64,000 nt of DNA from contig NZ_JALCZU010000004.1 of the NCBI RefSeq assembly GCF_023522835.1, positions 1-64,000 of the forward strand, read 5' to 3'. Each line of letters begins with the position of its first letter. Position 1 is the first letter of the stretch. The translations under genes were made by a program, and so were the position numbers. This stretch comes from Oceanobacillus saliphilus (lineage in GTDB: Bacteria; Bacillota; Bacilli; Bacillales; Amphibacillaceae). Under the pieces are notes generated by a model. It did not search any database, had not been told where the DNA came from, and worked only from the letters and a program-made list of their open reading frames with translations. Shown here piece by piece: positions 44,496 through 54,072 of the stretch.

Positions 44496-44805
44496 ATCAC
44501 TTTCCCCTTTTTTAGAAATCCCCATGCATTCTACCATAATGTTATTTTATCGTTACTCCTATTAATTGCAAGACAAATATCTCTGTCTGAACATCTCATG
44601 ATTAATTCACAAGTGTTCTAGACTAGTAAATAAAAGTGTTTAGAAAACCAAAAGGACCATCATAACCCTGATAAAGGAGTTCGGCTATAAACAACACATC
44701 TGTCGTAACGACTTACTCCTTTTATTTTCATTGTAGACGGTGAAATTACAAATCAGGTTCAATTGGTAAATCTTTCAAAATAAAATAGATTTTCCGATTT
44801 CCATA
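44496..44805. other. intergenic stretch before the S-box promoter
   Basis: AT-rich. The only structure I see is AAAGGAGT (about 44673-44680) pairing at distance with ACTCCTTTTATTTT (44715-44728), possibly a weak terminator or leftover leader; no gene ends just before it on plus. Confidence 0.35.
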
Positions 44806-44834
44806 TTGACATCATAGAAATTTAGTTGTAATGT
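44806..44834 (+). promoter_or_regulatory. promoter of the S-box unit
   Basis: Perfect TTGACA (44806-44811), 17-bp spacer, TAATGT (44829-44834), just upstream of the riboswitch. Confidence 0.65.
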
Positions 44835-44860
44835 GTCTATTAACAAACTAACTTCATACG

Positions 44861-45025
44861 TAATTTTTCTTATCCAGAGAGGTGGAGGGACTGGCCCTTT
44901 GATACCTCGGCAACAGACTTGAAAAAGTACTGTGCCAATTCCAGAAGTAGTGTACTGCTTGAAGATAAGAAGAGAAATTAGTCATGACGTCTAACCCTCT
45001 TCTTTTCTTTGGAAGAGGGTTTTTT
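44861..45025 (+). ncRNA. SAM-I (S-box) riboswitch with terminator
   Basis: Conserved S-box blocks in order: CTTATCCAGAGAGGTGGAGG, GATACCTCGGCAACAG, ACTGTGCCAATTCC, and CTTGAAGATAAG closing P1 (44868-44970). The terminator stem AACCCTCTT/GGAAGAGGGTTTTTT is at 44993-45025. When SAM is high the terminator forms. It controls the methyltransferase gene at 45199. Confidence 0.95.
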
Positions 45026-45198
45026 AGTATTTACAGGGTAACTCCCCTCCATCAAGACTTATGGCCAACTAGGAATTTCATTGAATCTTGATTTCTTTGA
45101 GGTGGTAGTCTTACGGATTCCAGTTACTTGGGAGAGATTATCCCAGCCTAAAACGCAGCAATAAACCAACCATTATATATCAGAAAAGAGGAAATAAA

Positions 45199-46302
45199 AT
45201 GACAAAAACATTAGTGAAGGCACCATTTAAGGCAGATCATGTAGGAAGCTTTCTTAGACCCGATAAGTTACATGAGGCAAGAAAGGATTTTAAAGACGGG
45301 AAAATTTCTGCAAAAGCATTAAGAGAAGTGGAAACAATAGAAATCAAGCGAATTGTGGACAAGCAAATTGAAGTAGGTTTACAGGCAGTTACAGATGGGG
45401 AATTCCGCCGCAGCTGGTGGCATCTTGATTTCCTGGAAAATTTAAATGGTATTGAAGGCTATGAAAAGGAAAAGGGTTATATATTCGATGGTATTGAAAC
45501 AGATAAACATCATATTCGAAACACTGGAAAAATCTCATTTAACCAAGAACATTTTTTCGTAAAAGATTTTATTGATTTTAAAGAAATTGTTGGTGGTCGC
45601 GCAATTCCAAAACAAACCATTCCGAGTCCCAATCAGTTATTTGAAGCAGGAATCCGGAATCCGGCCATCTATCCGGACATCGAAGAATTTGCCAACGATA
45701 TTATAAAAACATACCAAGATGCAGTCAAAGCTTTTTATGATGCTGGTGTACGTTATTTACAGTTGGATGATGTATATATTGCAGGTCTTTCATCTCCAGA
45801 CTTCCAATTAATTGACGATGGATATTCAAGAGAGCAATTAATCGATCTGGCAGTTCGTGTTATAAACGGCGCATTGGAAGCGAAACCGGAAGATTTATAT
45901 GTAACCATCCATTTATGTCGGGGAAATTACCGTTCCGCATGGGCTTTCACTGGAAGCTATGCAGAAATCGCTCCTACATTATTTGCAAAAGGGAATGTAG
46001 ATGGATTTTTCCTTGAGTATGACGATGATCGTTCCGGTAGCTTTGAACCACTTCACTATGTACCAGAAGGTGGAGCACGTGTGGTCATCGGTGCGGTTAC
46101 CTCTAAATCAGGCAAACTTGAAGATAAGGAAGAAATTAAATCACGTATCCAAGCAGCTTCCGAATTCGTTCCATTAGAACAGCTTTGCCTCAGCCCACAA
46201 TGTGGATTTGCCTCCACACATCACGGCAATCAATTAACAGAAGATGAGCAGTGGGCAAAATTGAAATATATTGCCGATCTTGCAAAAGAGATCTGGGGAT
46301 AG
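45199..46302 (+). CDS. yxjG: MetE C-terminal-like methyltransferase (YxjG/YxjH family)
   Basis: 367 residues, corresponding to the C-terminal (catalytic) half of cobalamin-independent methionine synthase: ADHVGSFLRPDKLHEARKDF, QAVTDGEFRRSWWHLDFLEN, YLQLDDVYIAG, VTIHLCRGNYRS, and ending LCLSPQCGFASTHHGNQLT. Zn ligands His (IHLCRGN), Cys and Glu/Cys (SPQCGF) are in place. The S-box upstream ties it to methionine supply, as for B. subtilis yxjG/yxjH; methyl donor not certain. Confidence 0.9.
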   Translation: MTKTLVKAPFKADHVGSFLRPDKLHEARKDFKDGKISAKALREVETIEIKRIVDKQIEVGLQAVTDGEFRRSWWHLDFLENLNGIEGYEKEKGYIFDGIETDKHHIRNTGKISFNQEHFFVKDFIDFKEIVGGRAIPKQTIPSPNQLFEAGIRNPAIYPDIEEFANDIIKTYQDAVKAFYDAGVRYLQLDDVYIAGLSSPDFQLIDDGYSREQLIDLAVRVINGALEAKPEDLYVTIHLCRGNYRSAWAFTGSYAEIAPTLFAKGNVDGFFLEYDDDRSGSFEPLHYVPEGGARVVIGAVTSKSGKLEDKEEIKSRIQAASEFVPLEQLCLSPQCGFASTHHGNQLTEDEQWAKLKYIADLAKEIWG

Positions 46303-46312
46303 CACATGTAAC

Positions 46313-46348
46313 TAGCGAACAGCATTTTTCTTTTTATGCTGTTCGCTA
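46313..46348. terminator. hairpin between convergent genes
   Basis: Perfect 13-bp stem TAGCGAACAGCAT/ATGCTGTTCGCTA with a loop of 10 nt; lacks a good T run but lies between the yxjG stop and the racemase stop. Confidence 0.5.
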
Positions 46349-46358
46349 TAAATACCTA

Positions 46359-47477
46359 TTAGAAATGGAAAACTTTCGTCCACTCTACATATTCATTCAT
46401 TGCTGTGTCATCCATTTCATATCCTATCCCCGGCTGTTCGGGTACTTGGATGATTCCATTTTCTACAACAACTTCCGGTTTGATAATATCTTTTTCCCAA
46501 TATTTCGAAGAACCTGCTGTATCACCGGGTAATACAAATTGATTTAACGTTGTCAGCGCTATGTTATGAGCTCTGCCAACGCCAGATTCAAGCATACCTC
46601 CACACCAAACAGCAATATTTCTCGCCATACAGAAATCATGTATTTTTTTAGCTTCGGTAAGTCCTCCAACACGCCCAATTTTAATATTAATAATCTTACA
46701 GCTACCAAGTTCTACCGCTTTTTTCGCGGTTTCCAAGGAATGAATACTTTCATCGAGACAAATAGGTGTTTTCAACTCGGATTGCAGTTTTGCATGGTCC
46801 ACAATATCGTCAGATCCAAGTGGTTGTTCAATCATCATCAGATCTAACTCATCGAATTTTTGCAAATGGCCAATATCCTTTAGGCTATAAGCTGAATTTG
46901 CATCAGCCATCATAGGTAAATCGGGAAATTTGTTTCTGACCGCTTTTAAAATATCCAAATCCCATCCTGGCTTAATCTTGATTTTTATACGTTTATAGCC
47001 TTCGTCTACAGACTCCTGTATCGTATCAAGCAACTCTTGGACGGTAGGTTTGATTCCAATACTAACACCGACTTCTATTTCATTTTTTTCTCCCCCAAGG
47101 GCTTTTGCAAGGCTTTGATTTTCCCGCTTTGCATATAAATCCCAGACGGCACCTTCCAAGGCCGATTTGGCCATATTATTTCTTTTGATTGGTTGAAACA
47201 ATTCGGAGACTTGATCAGGATGACTAATTTCATTTTCCTTTAAAATGGGAATAAGAAAGTCCTCCATGACATGCAAGCTTGTTTTCACGGTCTCCTCTGT
47301 ATACCAGGGACTTGAAAATGCTACTGATTCACCATAGCCATGATTGCCCTTAACATCAATTACCTCTGTAATGAAAAATTCCTTATCCTGAAACGTACCG
47401 AAACTTGTACGGAATGGCTCTTTCAACTTCATATTCAGCTTGTGCAATTTCAATTGCATAATAGGTATGGACATCAT
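46359..47477 (-). CDS. enolase-superfamily N-acylamino acid racemase / o-succinylbenzoate synthase
   Basis: 372 residues, MLE subgroup. Catalytic pair Lys in [14 protein letters not shown] and Lys in [11 protein letters not shown]; metal ligands in [17 protein letters not shown] and [10 protein letters not shown]. This MenC2/NSAR family can do OSB synthesis or racemise N-succinylamino acids. The adjacent GNAT succinyltransferase-type gene and the absence of men genes favour the racemase role, as in the D-to-L amino acid pathway described in Geobacillus. GGAGAG lies before ATG-ATG. Confidence 0.84.
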   Translation of the reverse strand: MMSIPIMQLKLHKLNMKLKEPFRTSFGTFQDKEFFITEVIDVKGNHGYGESVAFSSPWYTEETVKTSLHVMEDFLIPILKENEISHPDQVSELFQPIKRNNMAKSALEGAVWDLYAKRENQSLAKALGGEKNEIEVGVSIGIKPTVQELLDTIQESVDEGYKRIKIKIKPGWDLDILKAVRNKFPDLPMMADANSAYSLKDIGHLQKFDELDLMMIEQPLGSDDIVDHAKLQSELKTPICLDESIHSLETAKKAVELGSCKIINIKIGRVGGLTEAKKIHDFCMARNIAVWCGGMLESGVGRAHNIALTTLNQFVLPGDTAGSSKYWEKDIIKPEVVVENGIIQVPEQPGIGYEMDDTAMNEYVEWTKVFHF

Positions 47478-47500
47478 CTCTCTCCTTAAAATACATATGA

Positions 47501-47534
47501 AAAACTATCCATTTCAAGACTTAAACGGATAGTT
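47501..47534 (-). terminator. hairpin between the GNAT and racemase genes
   Basis: Minus strand: AACTATCC, 16-nt loop, GGATAGTTTTTC. Could stop or attenuate transcription from the GNAT gene into the racemase. Confidence 0.5.
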
Positions 47535-47543
47535 GCTTTAAAT

Positions 47544-48323
47544 TTATTTCGTAAATACATAGAGGTTATAATCATATCCGGTAATAATAAAATCGTTTGC
47601 CTGGTATCCATCATCAAAAATTCTTTTTAAAATTGTTTTTGTTGCTTCTCTCCAGTTATTGGCAAGTGCAGAATCACGCTGCTTGATTGCTTGATAATCT
47701 GCTGGAATTGCTACAAACCAAACATCATTTTGCTTATGATAATGTTGATAATAATTTTCGGTAATGACCGGTGCAGTGTCTGAATTCATGTGAAGTAATA
47801 TTTTTGTTTCATCTAGGTGAACCGGCTCTTTCACCTGACATCGTTCCCTGATGTCCCACATAATCTGTATCCGGTCTGAATGAATACTCTTACTGAATTC
47901 ATCATTAAAATTGGCATATGTATTCGCTTTAAAATCAGTACCTATCGCTCCAAGCTTATGCAAATTAAAATGGGCATTTTCACTTTGCAGTGGGTCAAAC
48001 GTCCACGTAATCATTTCATAACCCATTTCCTTTGCAAGGATGGCCTGTTCTATCTTCATCTTTTTTTCGATGCCTGCATTTCGATATTCCGGTAATATTC
48101 CGAGCATATGTGAACATAGATAAGCATTTTTTCCATCAAAACCAGGAAAACTGTAAAGGAAACCTATCATTCTGTCCTCATCATAAGCCCCTAAAATGAT
48201 TCCTCCATTATTTAATCCTGTAAACGTTTGATGCAATGGGATTGATGGCTCTTTCCAGACTGTTTCTTCGAGATATTGGACTTCTTTTAATTGGTCCATT
48301 TTATTAAGTCGTATGATTTCCAT
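47544..48323 (-). CDS. GNAT-family N-acyltransferase (COG3375 type)
   Basis: 259 residues. N-terminal GNAT fold with LYSFPGFDGKNAYLCSHMLG, then acetyl/succinyl-CoA-binding HMLGILPEYRNAGIEKKMKI and ITWTFDPLQSENAHFNLHKL, the latter diagnostic for this group. Such genes commonly flank N-acylamino acid racemases and succinylate D-amino acids. The third member, an M20 desuccinylase, is not in the window. No transmembrane region. Confidence 0.82.
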   Translation of the reverse strand: MEIIRLNKMDQLKEVQYLEETVWKEPSIPLHQTFTGLNNGGIILGAYDEDRMIGFLYSFPGFDGKNAYLCSHMLGILPEYRNAGIEKKMKIEQAILAKEMGYEMITWTFDPLQSENAHFNLHKLGAIGTDFKANTYANFNDEFSKSIHSDRIQIMWDIRERCQVKEPVHLDETKILLHMNSDTAPVITENYYQHYHKQNDVWFVAIPADYQAIKQRDSALANNWREATKTILKRIFDDGYQANDFIITGYDYNLYVFTK

Positions 48324-48413
48324 GACAATAAGACCCCTTCTAGCGAGATGATAGTGTAGATGTTCTGTAGAAACGTTGCCGACCCATGTTTAATTGCCGG
48401 GGATTATGCCATC

Positions 48414-48446
48414 GATTACAGGCACTCCCCTTAAATTTGTCAAACT
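48414..48446 (+). repeat. short dispersed repeat, copy 3 (degenerate)
   Basis: TTACAGGCACTCCCC followed by TTAAATTTGTC; compare GTGCCTGTCACTCCCCGAAA and TTTGTCG at 41874. Confidence 0.4.
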
Positions 48447-48452
48447 TACTTT

Positions 48453-49700
48453 TTAGTTTCTGATTTGTCCGTTCCCTTTTATAAAAAATTTACTTGATGT
48501 TAGTGCCTGCAATCCCATCGGTCCTCTTGCATGCAGTTTTTGAGTGCTGATTCCGATTTCAGCACCATATCCAAATTCAAATCCATCTGTAAACCGGGTT
48601 GATGCATTATGGTACACAGCAGCAGCATCTACATTCTGTAAAAACATATGTGCATTTGAGTCGTTCTCTGTAATGATTGCTTCCGAATGTCTTGTGCCAT
48701 ACTTATTAATGTGTTCAATTGCTTCTGCCACATTATCAATTATTTTGACACTGACCGCAAGTCCGAGATATTCTTTATACCAGTCTTCTTCAGTCGCTTG
48801 ATTAGCTTGTGGTAAAACTTCTCTGACCTGCTCTTCCGCATATATTTCCACATTTTCCTCTTTCAGTTTTTTCAATAGACTTTCACCGTGAGAATGAAAC
48901 CACTTCGGATGGATCAATAAGGATTCAATCGCATTACAGACAGATGGACGCTGGAGTTTTGCATTCAGTACAATTTGTTCAGCCATTTCCTGTCTGGCAG
49001 TCTCATCGATATATACATGACAGTTCCCCGCACCCGTTTCAATCACAGGCACAGAAGCCTCCCTGACAACTGTATCGATTAAGTTTTTCCCACCTCTAGG
49101 TATCAGTACATCAAGATACTCATTTAAGCGGAATAGTTCTTTCGCTGTTTCCCGGCTCGTATCCTCGATTAACTGAATTGCATCCACTGGAATATTGCTC
49201 TTATTTAATGCACGGTGAATCGATTTTACAAGGGCTATGTTTGAATGCCTTGCAGAAGAGCTGCCTCTTAAAACAACGGCGTTTCCTGTTTTCAAAGTAA
49301 GTGCAGCTGCATCGATAGTTACATTTGGCCTTGCCTCATATATAATACCAACAACACCAATTGGCACACGCTTTTTTTGAATGTATAGGCCATTATCCTT
49401 CTCGATTGTTGAGAGAACTTCACCGATTGGGTCATCAAGTTCAATTACCTGGCCAATAGCTTCAGCAATTCCTTCAATTCTTTCTTTGTTCAGCATGATC
49501 CTATCCAGTACCGATTGGGTCAGCCCTTTTTCTTTTCCTTCCACAAGATCCTTTTTATTTTCTTCCAGAATCGTTTGCTGATCGGCTATCAATTGTTCCG
49601 CAATCAATTGCAATGCAGCGTTTTTGTCTTCCGTAGTCACTCCTGTCATAGAATAACTTGCGATTTTTGCCGCCTTACCCTTCTGAATAACTTCACTCAT
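48453..49700 (-). CDS. proA: glutamate-5-semialdehyde dehydrogenase (gamma-glutamyl phosphate reductase)
   Basis: Second step of proline synthesis. 415 residues: [51 protein letters not shown], catalytic Cys in [16 protein letters not shown], and the C-terminal [19 protein letters not shown]. It begins one base after the proB stop. NADPH-dependent, forms a complex with ProB. Confidence 0.96.
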   Translation of the reverse strand: MSEVIQKGKAAKIASYSMTGVTTEDKNAALQLIAEQLIADQQTILEENKKDLVEGKEKGLTQSVLDRIMLNKERIEGIAEAIGQVIELDDPIGEVLSTIEKDNGLYIQKKRVPIGVVGIIYEARPNVTIDAAALTLKTGNAVVLRGSSSARHSNIALVKSIHRALNKSNIPVDAIQLIEDTSRETAKELFRLNEYLDVLIPRGGKNLIDTVVREASVPVIETGAGNCHVYIDETARQEMAEQIVLNAKLQRPSVCNAIESLLIHPKWFHSHGESLLKKLKEENVEIYAEEQVREVLPQANQATEEDWYKEYLGLAVSVKIIDNVAEAIEHINKYGTRHSEAIITENDSNAHMFLQNVDAAAVYHNASTRFTDGFEFGYGAEIGISTQKLHARGPMGLQALTSSKFFIKGNGQIRN

Positions 49701-49701
49701 T

Positions 49702-50823
49702 TTATATTTCCTCCCCTATTTTCTTTGCTTCCACCCATCCATCACGATGAATGACTTCTATAGTAGGTAAAATGATATCCATTCCATTTTCCATACGGCT
49801 ATCAATCCATTTTTTCAAATCATCCGATGAACAACTCACCTGGCCTTTGCCAAGCAATCGATCTGCACAATAGACTTGTACGACATCCCCTTTTTGGAAT
49901 GTGCCGCTAACGTTAAGAACACCTGGAGAAAGTAGACTGCTGCCGTTATATAAAATCGCTTTTTCCGCGCCCTCATCAACAGACAATTTCCCCATTGTTT
50001 CGGAGTGGATTGCAATCCATTGTCTTCTCGTATTGATAGCGCCGTTTCGATGACCTGAAATATAGGTCCCATTACCTTTTCCATTTAAGACATGAAGAAG
50101 TTTTTCCCTTCCTTCACCACTTCCAATAAAAACAGGTATACCTAGTGAGGATGCAGCTTTGGCAGCCATCAGTTTTGATTTCATGCCACCGGTTCCAACT
50201 TTAGATCCGGTCGTATCAGCGAAACCGATCATTTCCTCTGTAACGGCTTCAAGCACAGTATATTTCACTGCAGTTGGATCTGTTTTTGGATTTCCGCTGT
50301 AAATTCCATTAATATCCGTTAAAATGATCAACTGATCAGCATGGACAAATCCACTCACCAATGCAGATAGCATATCATTATCTCCAAAAGTCAATTCTTC
50401 AACTGAAACCGTATCATTTTCATTGATAATTGGTAAAATATTTCTCGCAAGTAGCTCCATCATGGTGGCGTAAGCGTTCTTGTACCGTTCCTGGTTGGAG
50501 AAATCACTTCTAGTTAAAAGCAGTTGTGCTGCAGTAATACGGTACGCATTGAATTTCTCAATATATGTTTGAATCAACAGACTTTGACCAACAGCTGCAG
50601 CGGCTTGCTTTCCTTTCAGAGTAACTGGTCTCGAGGAATAGCCCAGCCTTGCAAAACCTGCTGCAACTGCACCGGATGACACAAGGATCACTTCATGATT
50701 TGCTTTACGAAGTGCAGCCAGTGCATGAACATGATCTTCTAGTTTCTGCTGATCAATTTCACCTCTATCGTTTGTTAAAGAACTGCTCCCTATTTTAACT
50801 ACGATTCGTTTTTTGCTCATCAT
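49702..50823 (-). CDS. proB: glutamate 5-kinase
   Basis: First step of proline synthesis. 373 residues: amino-acid kinase domain ([67 protein letters not shown]) plus the C-terminal PUA domain (from about 280). ProB with PUA is usually proline-feedback-sensitive. A proline T-box leader lies upstream, so the operon responds to uncharged tRNA-Pro. Confidence 0.96.
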   Translation of the reverse strand: MMSKKRIVVKIGSSSLTNDRGEIDQQKLEDHVHALAALRKANHEVILVSSGAVAAGFARLGYSSRPVTLKGKQAAAAVGQSLLIQTYIEKFNAYRITAAQLLLTRSDFSNQERYKNAYATMMELLARNILPIINENDTVSVEELTFGDNDMLSALVSGFVHADQLIILTDINGIYSGNPKTDPTAVKYTVLEAVTEEMIGFADTTGSKVGTGGMKSKLMAAKAASSLGIPVFIGSGEGREKLLHVLNGKGNGTYISGHRNGAINTRRQWIAIHSETMGKLSVDEGAEKAILYNGSSLLSPGVLNVSGTFQKGDVVQVYCADRLLGKGQVSCSSDDLKKWIDSRMENGMDIILPTIEVIHRDGWVEAKKIGEEI

Positions 50824-50906
50824 TCATTTCCCCTACATTAAAATTTATAAATATTAGAAAACTTGACATTACCAACCCTTTATGGTGACAGTCTTCGTTG
50901 CACGGA

Positions 50907-50940
50907 TGCAAGTAAGAAAGTTTATTCTTTATAACTTGCA
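50907..50940. repeat. small hairpin repeat, copy B
   Basis: TGCAAG...GAAAG-ttta-TTCTTT...CTTGCA, in the proBA leader between the T-box terminator and proB, preceded by CTTCGTTGCACGGATG as in copy C. Confidence 0.5.
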
Positions 50941-51183
50941 AAAAAAGCCCAATCATCCTTATTTATAAGGACGAAAGAACTTTGCTTCCGCGGTACCACC
51001 ATTACTTGAATGCATGCGCATTCCGCTCAAATCCATAACGCTGGAGACGCGCCCATGTTTTGGCATGGGACTCTGAAGGCAGGTTCTGCAGGTTTACTAT
51101 GACGGAATCTTTCAGCTCGTAAATCCCGCTCTCTTTCATAGCCATTCCCACGTACTAATCCTTCATTACCGTTCAATATTGTT
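50940..51183 (-). ncRNA. T-box leader of proBA (proline specifier)
   Basis: Minus strand, in order: Stem I (GAAGG...CCTTC) with CCT in the 3' side of the specifier loop (CAGAACCTGCC), a proline codon; then the T-box AATGGTGGTACCGCGG (50993-51002 region); then the competing terminator AAAGTTC...GTCCTTAT/ATAAGGAT...GGGCTTTTTT ending near 50940. Uncharged tRNA-Pro pairs with the leader and lets transcription reach proBA. Confidence 0.92.
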
Positions 51184-51189
51184 GCTATT

Positions 51190-51218
51190 ATTATGGACAC
51201 TAACGGCACTATTGTCAA
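51190..51218 (-). promoter_or_regulatory. promoter of the proBA T-box unit
   Basis: Minus strand: perfect TTGACA (51213-51218), 17-bp spacer, CATAAT (51190-51195). Confidence 0.7.
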
Positions 51219-51389
51219 TAGAAGAATATAGCACAATTTCATCCTATTTTATGAAATCGTACCCTTTGAACACCTCTGCTTCATTCACATTCGTCATTCT
51301 ACACTGGGATACAAAACGTTGCCATCCGTTCGTAAATCGCTCTTCATCACTAGTTGCGAGTATATATCAAATCTAAATTTTTAAGTATG

Positions 51390-51422
51390 AAAAAAGAGGC
51401 TGCTTAATAAGGCAGCCTCTTT
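51390..51422. terminator. orphan strong terminator
   Basis: AAAGAGGCTGC/GCAGCCTCTTT, perfect 11-bp stem with A/T tails on both sides. No annotated gene ends here; minus-strand sequence 51440-51540 may hold a short transcript (a TATACT box lies near 51524). 51219-51389 shows nothing. Confidence 0.8.
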
Positions 51423-51630
51423 CTATGCGTTTATAATTGTGGCGCAGGACCATGTGGTTCACATCACATGTATTGCGTTATCCTTCCGTCTTACACAAAT
51501 CAGCTCATCGCTTGATAAGTATAGCATGGTTCCATGAGTACTGCCAGATAAATTTTTTCCTGTTAAGCCAATTTTTTGGTAATCAACGTACAATGCATTT
51601 ATAATTGGGAAAAAAGGAGAAAATCCCGCC

Positions 51631-52392
51631 ATGTGTTTAATCAATTTTCAGTTTCATAACCATCCAAAATATAAGTTGGTCATCGTTGCCAATCGGGATG
51701 AGTTTTACAAGCGACCCACGTCTGAGGCCGGGTTTTGGGAAGATTATCCTGAAATACTTGCAGGTAGGGATCTATTGCTGATGGGTACATGGCTCGGCAT
51801 CACGAAAAGCGGTCGCATCGCAGCATTGACTAATTATCGGGATCCAGACATGGAAGGACAAAACAAAACTTCCCGAGGTGAAATTGTAACCAACTATTTG
51901 ACAACAGAAGTGACTCCTGACGAATATTTAAAAAACTTAAGTGCTAGCAATAAACGTTATGCAGGGTTCAATGTCATTGTCGGCAATGCTGAGCAATTGT
52001 TCTATTATAATAATATTGAGGATAATATCATAAAAGTCAGTAGAGGCACACACGCTTTGAGCAATCATTTCCTGAATACACCATGGCCTAAAGTCAGAAA
52101 AGGCCGAAGTATGCTGGAAACTTATTTGAATCAAAATAAGGATATGAATATCGATAAGCTATTTGAAATTGTCTCTGATGCTGAAGAGGCTGGGGATAAA
52201 GAACTCCCACATACAGGAGTGGGCATAGAACTCGAAAGAAAACTCTCGCCATTATTCATACGAACTCCAGACTACGGAACACGCTCTTCTACTGTTATAT
52301 TAATCGATCATAACAATCATGTCACTTTTGTGGAACGAACGTATGAAAAGGGAATTTTTCTAACTGAGAAACATTACACATTCGATATTTAA
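51631..52392 (+). CDS. NRDE/TANGO2 family protein
   Basis: 253 residues. The family signature is the N-terminal Cys2 (MCLINFQF), then VIVANRDEFYKRPTSEAGFW (NRDE motif), TWLGITKSGRIAALTNYRDP and SRGEIVTNYL. The Ntn-like fold suggests an amidohydrolase or heme-trafficking role as proposed for TANGO2, but no bacterial function is settled. A TATAAT (51599-51604) with TTGGTA upstream is a plausible promoter; AAAAGGAG lies 12 nt before the ATG. The next gene cluster is cytochrome bd, so a heme link is tempting but unproven. Confidence 0.85.
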   Translation: MCLINFQFHNHPKYKLVIVANRDEFYKRPTSEAGFWEDYPEILAGRDLLLMGTWLGITKSGRIAALTNYRDPDMEGQNKTSRGEIVTNYLTTEVTPDEYLKNLSASNKRYAGFNVIVGNAEQLFYYNNIEDNIIKVSRGTHALSNHFLNTPWPKVRKGRSMLETYLNQNKDMNIDKLFEIVSDAEEAGDKELPHTGVGIELERKLSPLFIRTPDYGTRSSTVILIDHNNHVTFVERTYEKGIFLTEKHYTFDI

Positions 52393-52731
52393 AAACGCAG
52401 CAACTGCCTAAGCCTTTAAGCCCATGCCTAAGTTGCACTTATATGCAGTATAAAATCTAAAATTTCTTACTTGCTAAAAAAAGGTTATTACGGTAACGCT
52501 TTGGGTAATGTAATGTACATGTACTCGATTTGCATATACTTGAATTTAATATATTTGTTCACAAGATATTCATTTCGATGTTGGAAATTTGCCATAAGAA
52601 AATTACATTCCTGTTCGTTATACGTGTTATAATTTAAACATGTGCATTATTTAACAAACTACTGTAATGCATATTAAAAAAGCGCTTATTTATGCTCCAT
52701 ACTTGCGTACTATTAAGAGGGGGATTTTACA
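52393..52731. other. upstream region of the cytochrome bd operon
   Basis: AT-rich, no gene. A TATAAT at about 52629-52634 with TTACAT some 19 bp upstream may be the ythA promoter. A half Rex-like TTCACAA occurs near 52559-52565, without its partner half. No terminator I trust for the NRDE gene. Confidence 0.4.
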
Positions 52732-54072
52732 TTGTTATTTGATGATCCAGTATACGCTAGTAGATTACTTACTCTTCTAACCTTATCCTTTCACATTATC
52801 TATGCAACGATCGGGGTTGGGGTACCACTCATGATTATGATTGCACAATGGATTGGAATCAAAAAGAATGATAATCATTATATTTTGATGGCAAGAAGAT
52901 GGGCGAAAGGTTTTGTTGTGACTGTTGCCGTTGGTGTTGTAACAGGTACGATTATTGGACTACAGCTTTCTTTACTATGGCCTAGGTTTATGGAACTTGC
53001 CGGTAATATTATTGCATTACCTTTATTTATGGAAGTATTTGCTTTCTTCTTTGAAGCAATTTTCTTAGGTATTTATTTATACACATGGGATCGATTTGAT
53101 AATCCCAAAAAACATTTCCTATTGTTAATCCCAGTTGCCCTAGGAGCAGGGATGTCAGCTTTCTTTATTACCATCGTAAATTCGTTTATGAATTCACCAG
53201 GTGGATTTGATATAGTGAATGGGCAACTTTTGAATGCAAACCCATTGGCAGCAATGTTTACTGCATCCATGCCTACAAAGGTATCGCATGTTTTAGCTAC
53301 AGCTTATATGACAGTAGCATTTATGCTTGCAGCGATTGCTGCTTTCAAGTTAATTAAAGGATCCAATCATGAATATCACAAAAAAGCGTTGTATATGACA
53401 ATGAAAGTTGGTCTCGTATTCGCAATAGCTGCTGCATTAATTGGAGATCTCTCCGGTAAATACTTAGCAGAATACCAACCAGAAAAACTGGCTGCTGCTG
53501 AATGGCATTTTGAAACAGAAGAAGGCGCACCATTGCTCATGTATGGCGTATTAGATGAAAATCAGGAAGTGAAGTATGCACTTCGGATTCCATTTGCATT
53601 AAGTATTCTTGCTCACGGAAATCCTACATCTGAGGTTATCGGGTTGAATGAATTCCCTGTCGAAGAACAACCTCCACTGGTCATACATTATTTCTTTGAC
53701 ACCATGGTTACGATTGGCGGATTTATGGTTCTTCTATCCCTTGTTTACTGGATAGGCATTAGGAGAGCATGGCCATTTGTTAAGGCAAATTGGTACCGTT
53801 GGCTCATTGTGCTCGGTGGACCATTATCCTTCCTTGCAATTGAAGCAGGATGGTGGATGGCTGAAGTTGGTCGACAACCTTGGATATTAAGAGGGATTAT
53901 GACGGTTGATCAAGCAGCAACAACGAGTGAATATGTCGGACATATGTTTATCCTGTTTGCAGGTCTTTACCTTGTTCTTGGAATTGGAACAGTTGTCGTG
54001 ATCAGGCGAATTTTCAAAAATGATCCCGTCGAGAAAGAGCTCGAAAAAATGCAGGGTGGTGATCCATCATGA
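52732..54072 (+). CDS. ythA: cytochrome bd ubiquinol/menaquinol oxidase subunit I (short Q-loop)
   Basis: 446 residues, TTG start 7 nt after GAGGGGGAT. Nine spans; His in LTLSFHIIYATIGVGVPLM (heme b595 ligand region), Glu in FMEVFAFFFEAIFLGIYLYT, and the GRQPW quinol motif in MAEVGRQPWILRG. The short Q-loop and length fit the cyanide-insensitive/YthA branch rather than E. coli CydA (about 520). Reduces oxygen to water with quinol electrons. Overlaps ythB by 4 bp. Confidence 0.9.
   Translation: MLFDDPVYASRLLTLLTLSFHIIYATIGVGVPLMIMIAQWIGIKKNDNHYILMARRWAKGFVVTVAVGVVTGTIIGLQLSLLWPRFMELAGNIIALPLFMEVFAFFFEAIFLGIYLYTWDRFDNPKKHFLLLIPVALGAGMSAFFITIVNSFMNSPGGFDIVNGQLLNANPLAAMFTASMPTKVSHVLATAYMTVAFMLAAIAAFKLIKGSNHEYHKKALYMTMKVGLVFAIAAALIGDLSGKYLAEYQPEKLAAAEWHFETEEGAPLLMYGVLDENQEVKYALRIPFALSILAHGNPTSEVIGLNEFPVEEQPPLVIHYFFDTMVTIGGFMVLLSLVYWIGIRRAWPFVKANWYRWLIVLGGPLSFLAIEAGWWMAEVGRQPWILRGIMTVDQAATTSEYVGHMFILFAGLYLVLGIGTVVVIRRIFKNDPVEKELEKMQGGDPS

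Noticed and set aside
52480-52505. GGTAACGCTTTGG as a catabolite-response (cre) site before ythA
   Set aside because: At least three mismatches to the WTGNAARCGNWWWCA consensus, and no symmetric half.
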